Source: Archaeoglobus sp. UBA230 (GTDB lineage Archaea; Halobacteriota; Archaeoglobi; Archaeoglobales; Archaeoglobaceae). From it: a stretch of DNA of 64,000 bases. Shown here piece after piece: positions 8,515 to 18,114 of this stretch. The notes beneath the pieces were generated by a model. That model saw nothing but the letters and a program-made list of their open reading frames with translations. It was not told the DNA's origin and ran no database searches. Made by a program: the position numbers and the translations under genes. Location: contig DAVR01000011.1 in assembly GCA_002507545.1 (NCBI GenBank), positions 22,723 to 86,722 on the forward strand. The letters run 5' to 3'. How positions within the stretch are numbered: the first letter of the stretch is position 1; the number at the start of each line of letters is the position of its first letter.

Positions 8515-8706
8515 ATGAAAGAACTTGAAATGGAAAAAGTGCGTGAAGCAATTTCGAAGATGTCGGTTGAGTTGCAGCGACTTGAGGCTATGCTCATGCC
8601 TGAGGAAGAGGAGCTCAGCGATGAGGAACTTGAAGAGATACTCAGAGAAGCCACGGATCCCAAGATTAAATGGATCAAGGCAGACGAAATTTTGAAAAAA
8701 CTGTAA
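8515..8706 (+). CDS. RelB-like antitoxin candidate, 63 aa
   Basis: This very acidic 63-residue helical protein has a Glu-rich centre (PEEEELSDEELEEILREA, residues 29-46) and a C-terminal WIKADEILKKL segment, similar in style to archaeal antitoxins paired with RelE-type toxins. A TATA-like CTTATTTATA lies at about 8479-8488. The gene converges on the RelE-like gene and their stop codons abut. Normal relBE operons are co-directional, so pairing with that toxin is likely from proximity but not certain. Confidence 0.6.
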   Translation: MKELEMEKVREAISKMSVELQRLEAMLMPEEEELSDEELEEILREATDPKIKWIKADEILKKL

Positions 8707-8985
8707 CTACTTGTAGGATTTGCCTCTTCTTTCAAGTCTGAGAACCTTGATTTCTCTTCTGTCCCAATCTACAACATAAATAACTCGGTAATCTCCAAAT
8801 CTGACGCGAAAAGCGTCTAAGGATCCTGTACCTTTCAATTTTACAATGTCAAAGAACTTGGGCACGGCCCAAAACTTTAGAGCTTCGATCAGCCCCCTAA
8901 ATTTGTTTCGTACGTGATCGGGTATTTTGTCCAGATCTTTTTCTATTCTTGGATGAATGTAGACTGTGAATTTTTCTTCGTCCAC
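8707..8985 (-). CDS. RelE/ParE superfamily toxin
   Basis: This 92-residue protein starts at GTG 8985. The pattern PRIEKDLDKIPDHVRNKF followed by a core strand FRVRFGDYRVIYVVDW and a C-terminal VLRLERRGKSY is the typical RelE/ParE toxin fold. Such toxins cleave mRNA on the ribosome or inhibit gyrase. The C-terminal Arg-Arg-Lys-Tyr residues fit the catalytic end of RelE. It lies on the strand opposite its presumed antitoxin, an unusual arrangement. It probably stabilises the integrated element. Confidence 0.8.
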   Translation of the reverse strand: MDEEKFTVYIHPRIEKDLDKIPDHVRNKFRGLIEALKFWAVPKFFDIVKLKGTGSLDAFRVRFGDYRVIYVVDWDRREIKVLRLERRGKSYK

Positions 8986-9048
8986 GAAAATATTTTGTTC
9001 GTGATGAAATAAACTTTGTGGCTATTCTACCTCTGGATTCACTGAAAT

Positions 9049-10140
9049 TTACCCGTAGTTCCTGATAGCTTCGAGTATAATTTTTGGCTCGTACCGCCTC
9101 ACGACGTACCTCGTCTTGCCCCTACCCTTTCTTCCGAAAACCAGATCGATGAACCTCAGCCTCTCCAGCTTGCCGATTATCTCGTAGAATCTCTCGTAGT
9201 ACAGCCCAACCTCAGCCCTCATTATCGCGTAGACGTCGCCGGTCGTTATGTTCTCCTCGTCGAGCGAGTAAATTATCTTCAGCGCCTCCCTTTCGTCGCT
9301 GTTGAGTGCTGAGAGGTTCTTTGTCAGTAATGTCGCCTCCTCTCCCTCTCTGGCTGCGATCACATCTTCCACATCTATCTTCCTGCTTGCTCTCCTCTCT
9401 GCTATAATTCCAGCCCTCCTTAGCAAGTAGAGTCCATAGCGAATATCTCCATTCCTTGCAACCAGATCTACAACCATCTCGAAAGCATCATCGGTCATCA
9501 CGCCTAGATAGAAGCCGTATTCCACGCGCCAGCGCAGTATCTCTTCCACCTCTCTCCTCGTGTACAGTGGGAAGGGGATCTCGTGGAAGTGGAAGATCGA
9601 GCCCAAATAAGGATCCAAGCGGGCGACGAACCCCTTGCTCGTAGCTACCGCCACAACTCCAACCTTGAACTCTGCACTCTTCACTAATGCCATTAGGATC
9701 TCGTTCAGCACATTATTCGGCAAAAAGTTCACATCATCGAGAGCGACGACGAGAACCTGTTGCTCAAGAAACTCGGCTATCTCATCAAGGAGCTTGAACA
9801 ATGGCACCCCCTTCTGGGGCGGCACCTTCCCGCTCACTTCCTCAAAGATCTTGGCGAAGACATTGTACGTCGTTCGCAGCACGGGGCAGCGGAGATAAGC
9901 AACAGTGACTCCATACTCTTCAAGCTTCTCAAGCACATGGCGAACTACTGTGGTTTTGCCGGTCGACGGCGGACCGACGCACAGTACGTGCCCAGGAGCG
10001 ACACCCTTCAGCGCCGGCCTCAGGCAGGCAGCTAAATCAGCAATCTGCACATCCCTGTGCAGGATATCAGGTGGCAGAAAGTCAGGATCGAAGACTTCCT
10101 CATTCCTGAAGAGTGTTTCGTCACCCCATAGGATCTCCAT
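9049..10140 (-). CDS. Orc1/Cdc6-type replication initiator AAA+ ATPase
   Basis: The frame opens at 10161, overlapping the integrase gene, but ATG 10140 follows GAGAGGG at a good distance and gives 363 residues. Walker A GPPSTGKT is at 56-63 and Walker B-like ALDDVN at 133-138. An AAA+ lid follows, then a C-terminal winged helix (about 285-363). Archaeal Orc1/Cdc6 proteins bind origins and load MCM. A copy beside an integrase argues that this element once replicated, or still can replicate, as a plasmid or virus. The Walker B reads DD rather than the common DE. No clear origin recognition box was found next to it. Confidence 0.85.
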   Translation of the reverse strand: MEILWGDETLFRNEEVFDPDFLPPDILHRDVQIADLAACLRPALKGVAPGHVLCVGPPSTGKTTVVRHVLEKLEEYGVTVAYLRCPVLRTTYNVFAKIFEEVSGKVPPQKGVPLFKLLDEIAEFLEQQVLVVALDDVNFLPNNVLNEILMALVKSAEFKVGVVAVATSKGFVARLDPYLGSIFHFHEIPFPLYTRREVEEILRWRVEYGFYLGVMTDDAFEMVVDLVARNGDIRYGLYLLRRAGIIAERRASRKIDVEDVIAAREGEEATLLTKNLSALNSDEREALKIIYSLDEENITTGDVYAIMRAEVGLYYERFYEIIGKLERLRFIDLVFGRKGRGKTRYVVRRYEPKIILEAIRNYG

Positions 10141-11323
10141 CACTTTCCCTCTCATCAACAAGCTTCTTAAGTCTCTCTATTTCCTCTCGCAAACTCATTA
10201 TGAGGCCCAGTATTTCAGGCTTGGTCATGGTCTCCAGCAGTTTTGCTTTCTTCTCCTCCCACTCCTCAATCTCTTTAACTGCTTCCTCTGTTAGCGGCAG
10301 GCCGCAGCGGGAGCAAAACTTCGAACCGCCGGGATTTACAAAGCTGCACCGGGGGCATTGTATCACTTTTATGTCTTTGTCCTCGGCTGGCTTTATCCCG
10401 TGCATCTCCAGGATGGCCCTTTCGACGTCCTGATCGGCGAGATGGATGTAAACCTTGACCATTTTCGTCCCAGGAACCCATCCCATGTACTTGGCTCCTA
10501 CGGCCTCCGAAACTTGCTGCAGCAGCCTCGTCGCCCTCGTGTGTCTGAACAAATGGGAATAAATTCTCTTCTTTATTCCAGCTCTCTTGGTTATCTTCTT
10601 CAGCTGCCACTGTATGTCCTTGTACTCCATCGGCTGCATGTACTTCTTCCCGCTCAGCTTGATCCACAGAGGGGCTTCTGGATCGTCCTTCAGCGGATGG
10701 TCTGACAGCCACTCTGCGAGATATCTGCTGGAGTAAACGACCCTCAGCTTCCTCCTCTGCGTTTTGGACCTCGGCAGCCAGATCACAGCCCCATATTCGT
10801 CGAACATCACATCCTTAACCCTCATCGCACCGATCTCGCCTATTCTGGCTCCCGTCTCATAGAGGAGGGACAAGAGGGCTCTGTCGCGTGAATTGAAACA
10901 GGCTCTCATCATGGCTTCGAACTCCTCCTGAGTTATGAGGTCGGATGGAGATATGTTAGACTCGACATTACCGACACTGAACCAGTTTACAAGCTCTCCC
11001 CTCCCCAACCATTTGAAGAACTTTTTAAGCGTTTTCTTAGCCTCGAAAACCGAGCTCTTACTCCGCTCACCTCTGTTTACTAGCGTCTGGTAGTGTGCCA
11101 GCACCTTCCTGACATCGTCTTTGGTAAACTCCTCGAACCTCTTCTCCACCAAGCTGAGGATTTTCGAGAGGTATATCACGTAGCTCCGGACTCTGTACTC
11201 GGATATCCCCTGAGCCAGCAGATCCATTGCGAAGGCCTCGATTGTGTCGTACTCCTCTGGGTACTCAGCCTTGAACCTTTCGAGGGCCCTTGATAGTCTC
11301 TGATGCGAGTGGAAGTCTACCAT
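10121..11323 (-). CDS. Tyrosine recombinase (integrase) with C-terminal zinc ribbon
   Basis: This 400-residue protein has a SAM-like N-terminal core-binding domain (about 15-120) and a catalytic domain with Arg160, Lys187, His257, Arg260, Trp282 and nucleophile Tyr292 all in place. It is followed by a CxxC...CxxC zinc ribbon (Cys323, 326, 337, 340) and a coiled-coil tail. The gene lies 76 bases from the 3' end of tRNA-Met, the usual site for such integrases, and reads away from it. The coding frame is intact, unlike SSV-type integrases that are split on insertion. It presumably integrates and excises the element to its left. The zinc ribbon plus coiled coil is an extra domain beyond XerC/D. 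Confidence 0.93.
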   Translation of the reverse strand: MVDFHSHQRLSRALERFKAEYPEEYDTIEAFAMDLLAQGISEYRVRSYVIYLSKILSLVEKRFEEFTKDDVRKVLAHYQTLVNRGERSKSSVFEAKKTLKKFFKWLGRGELVNWFSVGNVESNISPSDLITQEEFEAMMRACFNSRDRALLSLLYETGARIGEIGAMRVKDVMFDEYGAVIWLPRSKTQRRKLRVVYSSRYLAEWLSDHPLKDDPEAPLWIKLSGKKYMQPMEYKDIQWQLKKITKRAGIKKRIYSHLFRHTRATRLLQQVSEAVGAKYMGWVPGTKMVKVYIHLADQDVERAILEMHGIKPAEDKDIKVIQCPRCSFVNPGGSKFCSRCGLPLTEEAVKEIEEWEEKKAKLLETMTKPEILGLIMSLREEIERLKKLVDERESDGDPMG

Positions 11324-11398
11324 GAAAATCGACCCCCATAACAGAATAAAGCTACAGACGCTAATCCGATAGTCGAGGAACTGAACCAGAAGAAAGGA

Positions 11399-11472
11399 TG
11401 CCGAGGGGGGGATTCGAACCCCCGACCTCCTGATTATGAGTCAGGCGCCCCAACCAGCTAGGCTACCTCGGC
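11399..11472 (-). tRNA. tRNA-Met (anticodon CAT)
   Basis: The minus strand folds as a cloverleaf. The 7-bp acceptor is GCCGAGG/CCTCGGC. The anticodon stem CCTGA/TCAGG closes loop CTCATAA with anticodon CAT. The T-arm loop is TTCGAAT. A73 is at 11399 and CCA is not encoded. The CTCATAA loop and non-initiator stem favour elongator Met, though a CAT tRNA modified to read Ile cannot be excluded. There is no intron. Its 3' end faces the integrase-bearing element, so the 3' half of this tRNA is the likely attachment site. The matching att copy must lie left of the window. Confidence 0.93.
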
Positions 11473-11511
11473 TTATTCACACTTCAATACTTTGAATTAA
11501 AACTCTTTCGC

Positions 11512-11526
11512 TAAACGTTTTTAAGC
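11512..11526 (+). promoter_or_regulatory. Probable TATA box of gyrA
   Basis: The sequence AAACGTTTTTAAGC lies about 25 bases upstream of the gyrA start codon. That is the normal TATA-to-start-site distance in archaea, so the transcript would be nearly leaderless. It sits in the divergent spacer with tRNA-Met. The call rests on position and composition only. Confidence 0.5.
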
Positions 11527-11545
11527 TCAGGATTGACAGAGACCA

Positions 11546-13891
11546 ATGGAGCTTCTCAGAGACATCAGCGAAGAGTTGAAGAGTTCTTATATTGACTACG
11601 CAATGAGTGTAATTGTTGGTAGAGCCCTCCCTGATGTCAGAGATGGTTTAAAGCCGGTTCAGCGACGAATCCTCTACGCCATGTTCGAGATGGGTTTACT
11701 CAGCAACCGACCATACCGTAAGTCGGCGAGAATAGTCGGAGAGGTTCTGGGTAAATACCATCCCCACGGCGATGCTGCCGTCTATGATGCCCTTGTGAGG
11801 CTTGCTCAGGACTTCTCAATGCGCTATCCGCTGGTTGATGGTCAGGGGAATTTCGGAAGCATTGATGGAGACTCTCCTGCCGCAATGAGATATACTGAAG
11901 CGAGGCTTGCCAAGATTGCCGAAGAGATGCTTGTGGATATTGAGAAGAATACTGTGGATTTCATGCCAAACTTCGATGCAACTTTACAGGAACCGGTAGT
12001 GCTGCCAGCAAAAATACCAAATTTGCTGATAAACGGTTCAAGCGGTATCGCCGTTGGAATGGCCACCAACATTCCACCCCATAACCTATCGGAGGTCTGT
12101 GATGCCATCATTGCCTACATTCGGAACCCGGAGATTTCTGTTGAAGAGCTGATGAAATACATCAAGGGTCCGGATTTTCCAACTGGAGGTATTATCGTCG
12201 GAAGAGAAGGTATTATTGAGGCATACAGGACTGGTAGGGGAAAAGTAGTTGTGAGGGGGAAGGTCGAGGTTGAAGGCGATGCCCTTATCATAAAAGAAGT
12301 TCCCTACATGGTTAACAAGGCAAAGCTCGTTGAAAGTATTGCCGAACTTGCAAAGGAGAAGATTGACGAAATAAGGGCGATAAGAGATGAGTCGGACAGA
12401 GAAGGAATCAGAGTAGTCATTGAGCTTAAAAGCGGTTCCAATCCAGACCTCGTCTTGAAGAAGCTTTATGCCTACTCCAATTTACAAACGACATTTGGCA
12501 TCATATCCTTAGCTCTTGTTGATAAGGAGCCGAAGATTCTGAATTTGAAGGAAATTGTGGAACACTATGTCAGTCACAGAAGAGAGGTTATTAGGAGGAG
12601 AATAACCTTCGAACTTGAGAAGGCGAAGGACAGGCTCCACATCGTTGAGGGGTTGAAGGTTGTTGTAGAAGATATAGATAATGCCGTGAACCTCATCAGG
12701 TCTTCTGCCTCTCCATCGGAGGCGAAAGACAGATTGATGGACAAATACTCACTCTCACCCAAACAGGCTGATGCTGTGCTGCAGATGAGGCTTCAGAAGC
12801 TCACAGCCATTGAAATTGACTCTCTTCTGGCTGAGTACGAAGAGCTGAAGGCAAAAATTGCCGAATACGAGTCCATTCTTGCCGATCCGAAAAGAATTGA
12901 CGACATCATCGTGCGTGAGATAGAGGAAATTAAAGAAAAGTATGGTGACGAAAGGAGGACTGAAATTGTAGTGCATCCAGACGAAATCGCTGCCGAAGAC
13001 CTGATCGAGGAGGAGGAAAACGTCATCGTCATAACTTCTGAGGGATTTGCAAAAAGGATGTCGCTCGAGGAGTTCAGATTACAGGCAAGGGGTGGGGTTG
13101 GTGTCATAGGTCTTACACTGTCCAAGGATGATGAGATTTCAGTTTTCAGGATATGCAAATCAACCGATCGCCTGCTTTTGTTCACGAACTCTGGGAGAGT
13201 TTTCTGGGTCTATACTCATGAAATACCTAAGCTGGACAGAACAGCGAGGGGAACGACGATCAAAAAGTTCGTAAGGCTTGAGAATGGAGAAAAGATAGTT
13301 TCTGCAATTGGAGTTGACAAATTTGACGACAGGCAGGTGGCAATTCTTTCCCCAGATGGATATATAAAGAAAGTCTCCCTTGAAGAGTTTGAAAATGCAA
13401 AGAGAGCTGGCATAAGGGCTTCTGGAGGAGAAATTGCCTTTGTGGAGATGATTGAGGGGGAGAGTGTGGTGATAACGACTCGTGAAGGGTATGCAGTTAG
13501 GCTCAAGTCTTCCAGCATACCTGAATACGGTAGAAATGCAAAGGGTGTGATAGCTCTGAAATTGCGTGAGGGAGACAGCATATCATCGCTCGTAGCTTCA
13601 GAGGGCGAATACATCCTGATGCTCACAGAGAGAGGATACGGGAAAAGGTGTCACATCGAGGAGTTCAGGTTCACGGGCAGAGGTGCTATGGGTATGATAG
13701 CCTACAGACTAAATGAAAAGACGGGCAAACTCGTGTTTGCAGACATGTGTAACGGAGGAGATGTTTTCATTATAAGCAAGGATGGCTACTGTATCAGGGT
13801 TGATTCATCAACTATTCCAATTCAGGGAAGATACTCGTCGGGCGTTATGGTTGCGAGAAGAGGTATAAAAAATGCGGCTGTGAGAAAATAG
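11546..13891 (+). CDS. gyrA: DNA gyrase subunit A
   Basis: This 781-residue protein is the breakage-reunion subunit of gyrase, which works with GyrB to introduce negative supercoils. The start of the catalytic domain ([29 protein letters not shown], split around residue 13-41) and the active-site Tyr116 in AAMRYTEAR are conserved. The C-terminal half has repeated beta-pinwheel blades. A GyrA-box-like QARGGVG follows near residue 515, slightly different from the bacterial QRRGGKG. The gene stands alone; gyrB is not in the window, as in A. fulgidus where the two are unlinked. Gyrase in Archaeoglobus is regarded as of bacterial origin. Confidence 0.97.
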   Translation: MELLRDISEELKSSYIDYAMSVIVGRALPDVRDGLKPVQRRILYAMFEMGLLSNRPYRKSARIVGEVLGKYHPHGDAAVYDALVRLAQDFSMRYPLVDGQGNFGSIDGDSPAAMRYTEARLAKIAEEMLVDIEKNTVDFMPNFDATLQEPVVLPAKIPNLLINGSSGIAVGMATNIPPHNLSEVCDAIIAYIRNPEISVEELMKYIKGPDFPTGGIIVGREGIIEAYRTGRGKVVVRGKVEVEGDALIIKEVPYMVNKAKLVESIAELAKEKIDEIRAIRDESDREGIRVVIELKSGSNPDLVLKKLYAYSNLQTTFGIISLALVDKEPKILNLKEIVEHYVSHRREVIRRRITFELEKAKDRLHIVEGLKVVVEDIDNAVNLIRSSASPSEAKDRLMDKYSLSPKQADAVLQMRLQKLTAIEIDSLLAEYEELKAKIAEYESILADPKRIDDIIVREIEEIKEKYGDERRTEIVVHPDEIAAEDLIEEEENVIVITSEGFAKRMSLEEFRLQARGGVGVIGLTLSKDDEISVFRICKSTDRLLLFTNSGRVFWVYTHEIPKLDRTARGTTIKKFVRLENGEKIVSAIGVDKFDDRQVAILSPDGYIKKVSLEEFENAKRAGIRASGGEIAFVEMIEGESVVITTREGYAVRLKSSSIPEYGRNAKGVIALKLREGDSISSLVASEGEYILMLTERGYGKRCHIEEFRFTGRGAMGMIAYRLNEKTGKLVFADMCNGGDVFIISKDGYCIRVDSSTIPIQGRYSSGVMVARRGIKNAAVRK

Positions 13892-13903
13892 AAACATGAA
13901 GAG

Positions 13904-15070
13904 TTACATAAAGAGGTCTTTTAAGTCCAAGAGAAGTTTCGGGTGAGCCTTCAGAAGTTCTGCAACGATTGCCCGAACACTCATTTCCTTTAGATTTTTA
14001 CCCGATATGCTTGCTGCAAGTTTGTTAATTGTCTCGTCACTCATTTCGAGGAATTTCTCCTGCAACTTCTTGTTTCTACGTAGCTTCTTGCCAAAATCGT
14101 TCTTCCAGAGATTGTCATACCTTCTCAAGAATTCTGCCGAGAAATTGTTCTTCTCAACAGCCTCAGCAGCAACCTTGCCAGCGTAGTAACCAGCCGAAAG
14201 TGCGTTTGCTATTCCACCACCCGTGATAGGATCGGCATGATAGGCTGCGTCTCCAGCAAGCATTATGTTATCAGCAACAGCGGTCTCTATTTCACCATAG
14301 ACCGGCACGGCTCCTGCAACAAATTCCACAATCTTCCCCTCAATCCTCTCACGCTCTATGAATGCGTCAAGATATTCCTTCGCCGGTTTTTTTGCCATCT
14401 TAGGCAGAACACCTATACCAACATTCGCAGAACCATTCCCCTTAGGGAATATCCACGCATAGCCACCCGGAGCAACCTCTCTGCCAAGGTAGAAGTAGGT
14501 GTAACGCTCATCAATGTCCAAGCCAGTCATCAAATACTGCGCACAACTCTCAACCTCATTCATCCTTAGCGTCTTTATTATCCCTGCCCTTCTTCCAACC
14601 TTGCTCTCAACACCATCAGCACCGATCAGGATTTTTGCCTCAACCTCCCAATCCTCCCCAAGCCTTCTGAGCCTAACCTTAACCTTCCCGTCTTTTCTCT
14701 CGAAATCAACGGCAGTGGTTTTGACATAAACCTCCGCTCCAGCCTTTGCAGCAAGCCTTGCAATGTGTCTGTCAAATATTTTTCTCTCAAGAACGTATCC
14801 AACCTCATTTCCAGCCATCTCTTCAGACATTACAACCTCCGTTTTGTCAGGAGCGTAGATTTTCGCCCCCGTAACCTCTGCAGCAATCCATTTCTTATCA
14901 ATTTCGAAGAAGCGCTCAATGTTCTCCTTGCTTATCCCCTCAGCACACCTAACTGGCGTGCCTATCTCCTGCCTCTTTTCAACGAGCAGAACGTTAAGAC
15001 CGAGTTCTGCTGCCGTCTTCGCAGCCATACTACCTGCAGGCCCAGCGCCGATAACAACGACATCGTACAT
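13904..15070 (-). CDS. Digeranylgeranylglycerophospholipid reductase (geranylgeranyl reductase family)
   Basis: This 388-residue flavoprotein is expected to reduce the double bonds of archaeal membrane lipid chains. It begins [13 protein letters not shown], the FAD-binding Rossmann motif (G8, G10, G13). A conserved RCAEGIS follows (Cys42, stacked on FAD in this family), and a second FAD motif [14 protein letters not shown] lies near residue 275. A longer frame exists to 15130 but would overlap the ferredoxin gene. The start at 15070 lies within an ATGATG overlapping the ferredoxin stop and sits behind GGAGGTGG. Coupling to the ferredoxin upstream suggests that the ferredoxin, and perhaps the polyferredoxin, supply electrons. 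Confidence 0.93.
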   Translation of the reverse strand: MYDVVVIGAGPAGSMAAKTAAELGLNVLLVEKRQEIGTPVRCAEGISKENIERFFEIDKKWIAAEVTGAKIYAPDKTEVVMSEEMAGNEVGYVLERKIFDRHIARLAAKAGAEVYVKTTAVDFERKDGKVKVRLRRLGEDWEVEAKILIGADGVESKVGRRAGIIKTLRMNEVESCAQYLMTGLDIDERYTYFYLGREVAPGGYAWIFPKGNGSANVGIGVLPKMAKKPAKEYLDAFIERERIEGKIVEFVAGAVPVYGEIETAVADNIMLAGDAAYHADPITGGGIANALSAGYYAGKVAAEAVEKNNFSAEFLRRYDNLWKNDFGKKLRRNKKLQEKFLEMSDETINKLAASISGKNLKEMSVRAIVAELLKAHPKLLLDLKDLFM

Positions 15071-15258
15071 CATTCCACCTCCACCATCGCCAGTGCGCCC
15101 ATTGGACACGTCTTTGCGCAGAGTCCACAACCATTACACTTATCCTCGTAAATTTCGAGATATGTTTCAACAAGCTCATTAGCATCGACAGGACAAACAG
15201 CAATGCATGCACCGCAGTAAGCGCATTTTCTTCTGTCAACAACCGCTTTTCTGGGCAT
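15070..15258 (-). CDS. 2[4Fe-4S] ferredoxin
   Basis: This 62-residue protein has two complete cluster motifs: Cys12, 15, 18, 22 and Cys41, 44, 47, 51. It should carry low-potential electrons in the cytoplasm. Its stop overlaps the start of the geranylgeranyl reductase gene, so the two are translationally coupled. A role as electron donor for lipid saturation is a strong contextual inference. Confidence 0.93.
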   Translation of the reverse strand: MPRKAVVDRRKCAYCGACIAVCPVDANELVETYLEIYEDKCNGCGLCAKTCPMGALAMVEVE

Positions 15259-15297
15259 GAAAAAACTGGAAGAAATAAAATATAAGTGCTTTTCTGT

Positions 15298-16422
15298 TCA
15301 GACTTCTTCTCTAAATTCTCTGACCGCAATAACACCTACAGGACAGTTGACCACGCAAAGTCCACAAGCAGTGCAGTACTCACTTACTTTCCCCTCCGCT
15401 CGACCACCAACGATCTCTATCGTCTTTCCGTCTTTGCTTACTGGGCATATACTCTCACAGATTCCGCAACCGATACACCCGTCTGCAACTCTTATTTCTC
15501 GCCTCCTCTCTTCTTTCACTTTTCGGAACTCGACTTCAATTTCCTCTTTCAGCCTTCTATCAATCTCAATTGCACCTCCGGGACAGTATCTCTCACAGGT
15601 TCCACAGTAATTGCATCTGTCACTGAAGATCACAGTCTTTTCAGGCTCGTAACTGTAAGATATAGCCTCATTTGGGCAGATATCCCTGCAAACTGTGCAG
15701 TCTTCAAAACATCTTTCTTTGCTCCATCTCTGCTCCCCTTCAAATATTCTGTTGATCTCAATTGCACCGGTAGGACAGTTTTCCCTGCAAATGCCACAAG
15801 TTGAACAGGTATGCTCGTCCACAATCACGGTTCCACTAACGGCATCCTTCCTTTGCTCGAAGATTCTGCATGAGTCGCATCGGACCGAAATAACATCCAT
15901 TGGACAGACCTTGGAGCATATTTCACAGTAGATGCACTTACTTTCGTCAATAACGGGCTTCCCATGGTAAATTTTTACTGCCTTTGTTGGGCAGTTCTCA
16001 ACACACAGCCTACACTCTATACAGCCATCACCGATGCTTATCTCCCCTTTTCTCAGCTTCTTCAGGTCTACCCTTCTAACAACCTTAATAGCATCTCGTG
16101 GACAGTTTTTCATACAAAGTGAGCATAAAATACAACTATCCAAATCTACCTCAATTTTCTTAAATCCCATCTCCTCTTTCAAAATTTCGGAATATATTCC
16201 ACCTTCTTTGCCATTTCTGTAGAAGCTCAGTGCACCAAACTGGCAGAAGTCGCTGCAAGTTCCGCAGACAGCACAGCTCTTTCCAATTTCGACCTCAAAT
16301 CCACTGCCGTTTCTGTATACAGCTATTGCCATCTTTGGGCAGACTGATTCGCACATACCACATCCAACACACTTATCGGGGACAAAGTAGAGATAGTTCC
16401 CCCTCTCTTCGTCTCTCGCCAC
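15298..16422 (-). CDS. Polyferredoxin with about ten [4Fe-4S] motifs
   Basis: This 374-residue protein is built almost entirely of ferredoxin repeats. I count ten CxxCxxCxxxC-type motifs, for example CVGCGMCESVC near the N-terminus and CTACGLCVVNC near the C-terminus. The second motif ends CQF rather than CP, and one (CFEDCTVCRDIC) has altered spacing and may not bind a standard cluster. No signal peptide or membrane segment is seen, so it is cytoplasmic. It lies just upstream of the 2[4Fe-4S] ferredoxin and reductase on the same strand. It could store or relay electrons to lipid saturation or another reductase. Polyferredoxins elsewhere accompany hydrogenases and heterodisulfide reductases, none of which are near here. 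Confidence 0.9.
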   Translation of the reverse strand: MARDEERGNYLYFVPDKCVGCGMCESVCPKMAIAVYRNGSGFEVEIGKSCAVCGTCSDFCQFGALSFYRNGKEGGIYSEILKEEMGFKKIEVDLDSCILCSLCMKNCPRDAIKVVRRVDLKKLRKGEISIGDGCIECRLCVENCPTKAVKIYHGKPVIDESKCIYCEICSKVCPMDVISVRCDSCRIFEQRKDAVSGTVIVDEHTCSTCGICRENCPTGAIEINRIFEGEQRWSKERCFEDCTVCRDICPNEAISYSYEPEKTVIFSDRCNYCGTCERYCPGGAIEIDRRLKEEIEVEFRKVKEERRREIRVADGCIGCGICESICPVSKDGKTIEIVGGRAEGKVSEYCTACGLCVVNCPVGVIAVREFREEV

Positions 16423-16558
16423 CTCTATGATGTTATCACCTCCTCTTCTCTCTCCGCATTAGGTTGTTTTATAAGCATTTTGGTTAACTTTGTCTTGGAC
16501 GTATGCGTTTGTATGGACATATATGGAAGGTTATTTAAACTGTAAAAATACTGAGGGC

Positions 16559-17356
16559 ATGGATATCTTCTGGAATTTCATCAAGGAGTATTACATAGAC
16601 TCCATAGTATACAAAGAGGGCTACAATCCGGTAAACACCCTGACATGGGCTTTAATTCTGATTCTGGCAGTCGTGTTGATATATAGATATCTGGAGAAAA
16701 GAATCAAAATTGATAGAAAGTTTGTTTATGCCAACATTCCTTATATTCTCCTTGGATCTTCCGTTCGAGTTGTGGAGGACGCGGGTTTTTTGACTCCTCC
16801 TCTCTCATACATTTTCATGTCACCCTTTATTTACATGCTCGTTTTCACCATAGCTTTTCCCACCTTGATAGTTTCTATCAGAAAGTTTGGTGATGGATAC
16901 TACAGGCCGTATTCGGCTGTTGGGTTGGCTTTGAGCTTAGGTATACTGATACTGCTTTTTGCCAATCTTAAGACAGTCTACTGGTGGGTTATTCCAGCTG
17001 GTCTTGCACTTTCAGCAGCCGTTTCCTCTATATTTTTCTTGGTCTCTCCGAAAGCGATGAAAAATGATCTGAGTGTATTGGTAATGTTCTCACATATGCT
17101 CGACGGATTTGAAACGTATTTCGGCATAACGTATCTCGGGTATTGGGAGTTGCATGTCCTTCCAAGATTTCTGATAGAGAAGTTTGGCGCCATTTCTCTC
17201 CCAACTGTGAAGTTTTTTGTCTTTTTTGCTATTCTGTATCTGCTTGACACTTCGGAGGAGGAAGAGAAGCTGAAAAATTATATTAAGTTCGTGCTTATTG
17301 TTCTTGGGCTGGCACCGGGGCTGAGAGATGGTATAAGGATGATGTTTGCAACATGA
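16559..17356 (+). CDS. DUF63 family membrane protein
   Basis: The frame opens at 16490, but ATG 16559 lies 25 bases after a TTTAAA box, fitting a leaderless transcript, and gives 265 residues. It has about seven or eight hydrophobic segments and the DUF63-like stretch YILLGSSVRVVEDAGF near residue 65. DUF63 proteins are conserved in euryarchaea and have no known function. The gene overlaps the next one by four bases, so both are probably made from one transcript. Confidence 0.85.
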   Translation: MDIFWNFIKEYYIDSIVYKEGYNPVNTLTWALILILAVVLIYRYLEKRIKIDRKFVYANIPYILLGSSVRVVEDAGFLTPPLSYIFMSPFIYMLVFTIAFPTLIVSIRKFGDGYYRPYSAVGLALSLGILILLFANLKTVYWWVIPAGLALSAAVSSIFFLVSPKAMKNDLSVLVMFSHMLDGFETYFGITYLGYWELHVLPRFLIEKFGAISLPTVKFFVFFAILYLLDTSEEEEKLKNYIKFVLIVLGLAPGLRDGIRMMFAT

Positions 17357-18114
17357 AGGTTGTAACGTTGCTCACTGACTTTGGAGAATACTATCCGGGC
17401 GTCATGAAGGGAGTAATCCTGAGAATTTCACCGGATGTCAGGATAGTGGACATAACCCATGAAGTCGAGCCCCAGAATGTCTTTCAGGGGGCTTTTCTGC
17501 TTTACCATGCATACAGGTATTTTGAAAATGCTGTTCATGTTGCTGTTGTAGACCCGGGAGTGGGCGGGGATAGAAGGGCTATTGCGGTCATAACAGAGAA
17601 CCAATGCTTTGTCGGTCCTGATAACGGCATTCTTTACCCCTCTGCTTCGGAAGATGGAATTAAAAAGGTTTACAGAATACGAGAGGATATTTCTGAGCTT
17701 GTCGGAGAACTTTCGACGACATTTCACGGTAGAGATGTTTTTGCACCAGCGGCAGCTTTGGTTTCGTATGGCAGGCTCGAGAAGTATTTTGAGGAGATAG
17801 ACGGTATTGTAAAGCTTGATCTGTTCGACTATTCGATAGAGGAAGAAAGAGTTAGGTGCAGGGTGGCTTATGTGGATAGATTTGGCAACATAGTGACCAA
17901 TCTCAGAGGAGAGGAGGTGAGGGCGAAAGCCTTTTACCTCAGTGGAATAGAATTTCCACTTGTGAGGACTTACTCGGATGTTGATATTGGAGAACCACTC
18001 GCACTTATAGGAAGCTTTGGAACCGTTGAACTCAGCGTGAGGGAGGGTAATGCAGCAGAACTCACCGGAATAAGGAAAGGAGGAGTTAAAATTCAGCTGG
18101 AGGTAGTAAAATGA
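17353..18114 (+). CDS. SAM hydrolase / SAM hydroxide adenosyltransferase-like protein (DUF62)
   Basis: This 253-residue protein has LLTDFG (Asp9), VVDPGVGG near residue 71 and HGRDVFAPAAA near 127. These are hallmarks of the DUF62 family that converts S-adenosylmethionine with water to adenosine and methionine, related to fluorinases and chlorinases. The second, beta-barrel-like domain (about 150-253) is complete. It is coupled to DUF63 upstream and DUF61 downstream by ATGA overlaps. Hydroxide rather than halide transfer is the usual archaeal activity. Confidence 0.9.
   Translation: MKVVTLLTDFGEYYPGVMKGVILRISPDVRIVDITHEVEPQNVFQGAFLLYHAYRYFENAVHVAVVDPGVGGDRRAIAVITENQCFVGPDNGILYPSASEDGIKKVYRIREDISELVGELSTTFHGRDVFAPAAALVSYGRLEKYFEEIDGIVKLDLFDYSIEEERVRCRVAYVDRFGNIVTNLRGEEVRAKAFYLSGIEFPLVRTYSDVDIGEPLALIGSFGTVELSVREGNAAELTGIRKGGVKIQLEVVK

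Noticed and set aside
11324..11398. Possible replication origin next to Orc1/Cdc6 and integrase
   Set aside because: No origin recognition box-like inverted repeats were seen in this short spacer.
15286..16430. Several plus-strand frames opposite the polyferredoxin
   Set aside because: They arise from the repeated Cys-motif codons of the minus-strand gene.
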